Part shown: positions 62,336 to 64,000 of the stretch, piece after piece
Layout: every line of letters starts with the position of its first letter
Numbering within the stretch: position 1 is the first letter of the stretch
Assembly (NCBI GenBank): GCA_900696515.1
Contig: CAADGK010000093.1
Coordinates: 62,001-126,000 of the forward strand
Reading direction: 5' to 3'
DNA from: an uncultured Nitrosospira sp.
GTDB lineage: Bacteria > Nitrospirota > Nitrospiria > Nitrospirales > Nitrospiraceae
Length of the DNA: 64,000 bases
Translations under genes and position numbers: made by a program
The notes under the pieces: generated by a model
The model's input: only the letters and a program-made list of their open reading frames with translations
What the model was told of the DNA's origin: nothing
Databases searched by the model: none

Positions 62336-64000
62336 ATGGCCAAGAAACAAACCGATTCGAAAGTTGCCGTGGCAGGCGCTTTGACCCTGGTGCTGGCGCT
62401 GGCGGGAGCCATGCTGGTCAAGGAACCACTGCGCAGCTCACGGCCGGTCGGCACGGGACTGGACATGAAGGCCGCGATTGAAGAGCAAACGGTCCGCGCG
62501 CGTTTGTGGGAAGATCCCGTCGCAGCCGTGCAACGCGGTCTTCGGGAAGTCAGGGCGAATCGACCGGTCTCAACGCCGTCCCCTCCGCTCACGCAACGAC
62601 TCAGATCACTCCGGCAGGCCATCACCGAACGGGTCAAAGACGGACAGCACGTCACGGTCCTCCTGGTGACGACCAGTGGAGGCCCGTATGTGGAAAGCAC
62701 TGAGTCGCGGATTCGGGATCGGTATGCGGTCGGAACGGCCCTTGGAGTGTCCTGTTATGTGCCGGAACAGGAGGGGCAGCTGTCGTTTGTGGAATGGGAT
62801 ACCCGGAGCCCTCTTCCGGCACTGCCGTATGAGTGGTACCGGCTCAGACGAACCAGGTTGTGTGATGAGGAATCGCCGCGTTCCCATAGCGTGCTGGTCG
62901 TCTGGTTTCCGGATGAAGCGCTCAGTCATGGCTTTTTCTCCGGTCTGACATCCTTCTCGCAGGCGCTTGTCTGTCGAGAAGCCGAAAAAAAGAGCGAGTG
63001 CCTCCTCACCGACGATCAGCGCAAGCTCGTTCGCTTGAACGCACAGCTCCAGGGGGCGGTCACATTTAAGATTCTCGGTCCTCGTAGCTCCTCGGCATTT
63101 CGGGCGCTCCTGGCCGAGGCGGGGGAGTCTTACGGCAAGCCGCATGGGGGAATCGGTGTTTGGCCGAATGCGGACGGCTGGATCGAGCTGTATTCCCCGT
63201 GGAACAGTGCGATGAAAGGGCTTCTAGCCTACGGACTCAAGCCAACCGGCGGGAAAGGGGTCGCCTGCGACTCGTACACGTCTTGCGAGCAGGAGTTTGC
63301 CCGTCGGCTCACGGGTGCGAATATCCGGTTGGCATACGAGGTCGGTTCCGATGACCGGCTGTTCGAATCATTGGTCGAAGAATTGGAGCGCCGGCAGGTT
63401 CGCCTCGGGTGGGATGCGGTGATCCTGATAGGCGAATGGGATTCGTTCTATGGACGGACGCTTCCGATCGAGTTTCGGGCCGCTGCGTGCAAGAAAATCG
63501 CGACCTTTCCCGAGCGGGACTTGGAGACGATCGAAGTGCCGGTGACGATCAAGCAGTGGTGCTCCGATATTCCGCATGCCGTCGATCTCCAGATTCGGCG
63601 GCAGGCCGACTATGAATCGTTGCGCCTCAACGTTCAGCGGTACAGCTACCTGAGCGGGCTGGATGGCGAAGTGCCCGGAGAAGACAGAACCAAAGCCGTA
63701 CGTGCCGATAGCACGAAAGACAGCCAGCGTGAGCGTCCGGAGGGGACCAGTCAGGTGGACTATGTGCGGGCATTGGTGAATCGGATCCAGGATGAGGGTG
63801 AAGGAGCTCGAGCCATCGGGATTTTCGGCACCGATCCGTATGATTCGCTCCTGATCATCAAAGCCCTTCGCCCTGCGTTTCCACATGCCATTTTCTTTAC
63901 CGTCGGTCTCGATGCCCGGCATCTCCATCCGAGCGAATACAAATGGACGCGCAACATGGTCATCACCTCGCCGTTTGGGTTACAGTTGGACGGCGGGTTG
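62336..64000 (+). CDS. Unknown membrane-anchored protein, incomplete at right edge (more than 554 aa)
   Basis: From the ATG at 62336 the frame stays open to the end of the window. An N-terminal membrane helix (VAVAGALTLVLALAGAML) precedes a large alpha/beta region. Visible segments include VTVLLVTTSGGPYVESTESRIRDRY, SVLVVWFPDEALSHGFF, GWDAVILIGEWDSFYGRTLP and, near the edge, RAIGIFGTDPYDSLLIIKALRP then AIFFTVGLDARHLHPSEYKWTRN. These alternate strands and helices like a periplasmic-binding-type fold, but I do not recognise the family. It lies 132 bases after selO on the same strand. Confidence 0.7.
   Translation, partial: MAKKQTDSKVAVAGALTLVLALAGAMLVKEPLRSSRPVGTGLDMKAAIEEQTVRARLWEDPVAAVQRGLREVRANRPVSTPSPPLTQRLRSLRQAITERVKDGQHVTVLLVTTSGGPYVESTESRIRDRYAVGTALGVSCYVPEQEGQLSFVEWDTRSPLPALPYEWYRLRRTRLCDEESPRSHSVLVVWFPDEALSHGFFSGLTSFSQALVCREAEKKSECLLTDDQRKLVRLNAQLQGAVTFKILGPRSSSAFRALLAEAGESYGKPHGGIGVWPNADGWIELYSPWNSAMKGLLAYGLKPTGGKGVACDSYTSCEQEFARRLTGANIRLAYEVGSDDRLFESLVEELERRQVRLGWDAVILIGEWDSFYGRTLPIEFRAAACKKIATFPERDLETIEVPVTIKQWCSDIPHAVDLQIRRQADYESLRLNVQRYSYLSGLDGEVPGEDRTKAVRADSTKDSQRERPEGTSQVDYVRALVNRIQDEGEGARAIGIFGTDPYDSLLIIKALRPAFPHAIFFTVGLDARHLHPSEYKWTRNMVITSPFGLQLDGGL

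Noticed and set aside
1-64000. rRNA, tRNA, CRISPR array, prophage or transposase genes
   Set aside because: I looked for conserved cloverleaf ends, direct-repeat arrays and transposase motifs by eye and found none that were convincing.

Overview
The window is a G+C-rich bacterial chromosome segment that looks like a Nitrospira-type (Nitrospirota) chemolithoautotroph. This is inferred from the gene set and not from a marker gene. Supporting content includes a DabA/DUF2309 inorganic-carbon module, two SulP anion transporters, a Thermus-type isocitrate dehydrogenase suited to a (reverse) TCA cycle, a complete Na+-translocating NADH:quinone reductase, several universal stress proteins, and many lipoproteins and outer-membrane proteins of a Gram-negative cell. 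I see no rRNA, tRNA, CRISPR array, prophage or transposase.

Layout. 1-11.5 kb is a housekeeping stretch, mostly on the + strand: BamE-like lipoproteins, a LOG-family hydrolase, a beta-CASP nuclease, a DmpA-type peptidase, a FIST protein, an FKBP isomerase, GcvT, a Nudix hydrolase, FabI, a TPR protein, ArfB and a DUF2490 protein. 11.6-17.3 kb holds the first SulP transporter, two lipoprotein/secreted genes each carrying two SgcJ-like domains, and a tandem universal stress protein. 17.5-24.1 kb is a minus-strand inorganic-carbon operon (dabB-like, a second ND2/ND4-like subunit, dabA, PII-like). 24.4-35 kb is a sodium-energetics block: a NhaD/ArsB-type antiporter, then nqrABCDEF-apbE-nqrM. 35-40.2 kb carries DUF72, a polysaccharide deacetylase-like protein and envelope proteins.

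40.4-52.1 kb is the most interesting region. It contains a Thermus-type isocitrate dehydrogenase split into two genes, a second SulP transporter, a PAPS-reductase/CysD-family gene, a 790-aa exported protein, and a sigma-54 activator with its histidine kinase. Four transcription units (SulP-1, SulP-2, the icd operon and the 790-aa/CysD-like operon) each have a -24/-12 promoter. About 130-180 bp upstream of each start lies a pair of GTGC-N6-GCAC-type dyads. One pair sits immediately beside the sigma-54 activator gene, so these units probably form one regulon.

52.4-64 kb has a NhaR-like LysR regulator, a cytochrome c, a type-I-secretion-like trio (HlyD, ABC, TolC) whose ABC subunit has lost its nucleotide-binding motifs, a decayed universal stress protein gene, small secreted or DUF proteins, SelO and an unfinished unknown ORF. 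A palindromic intergenic repeat family is scattered through the window (5.9, 24.4, 25.0 and 35.0 kb).
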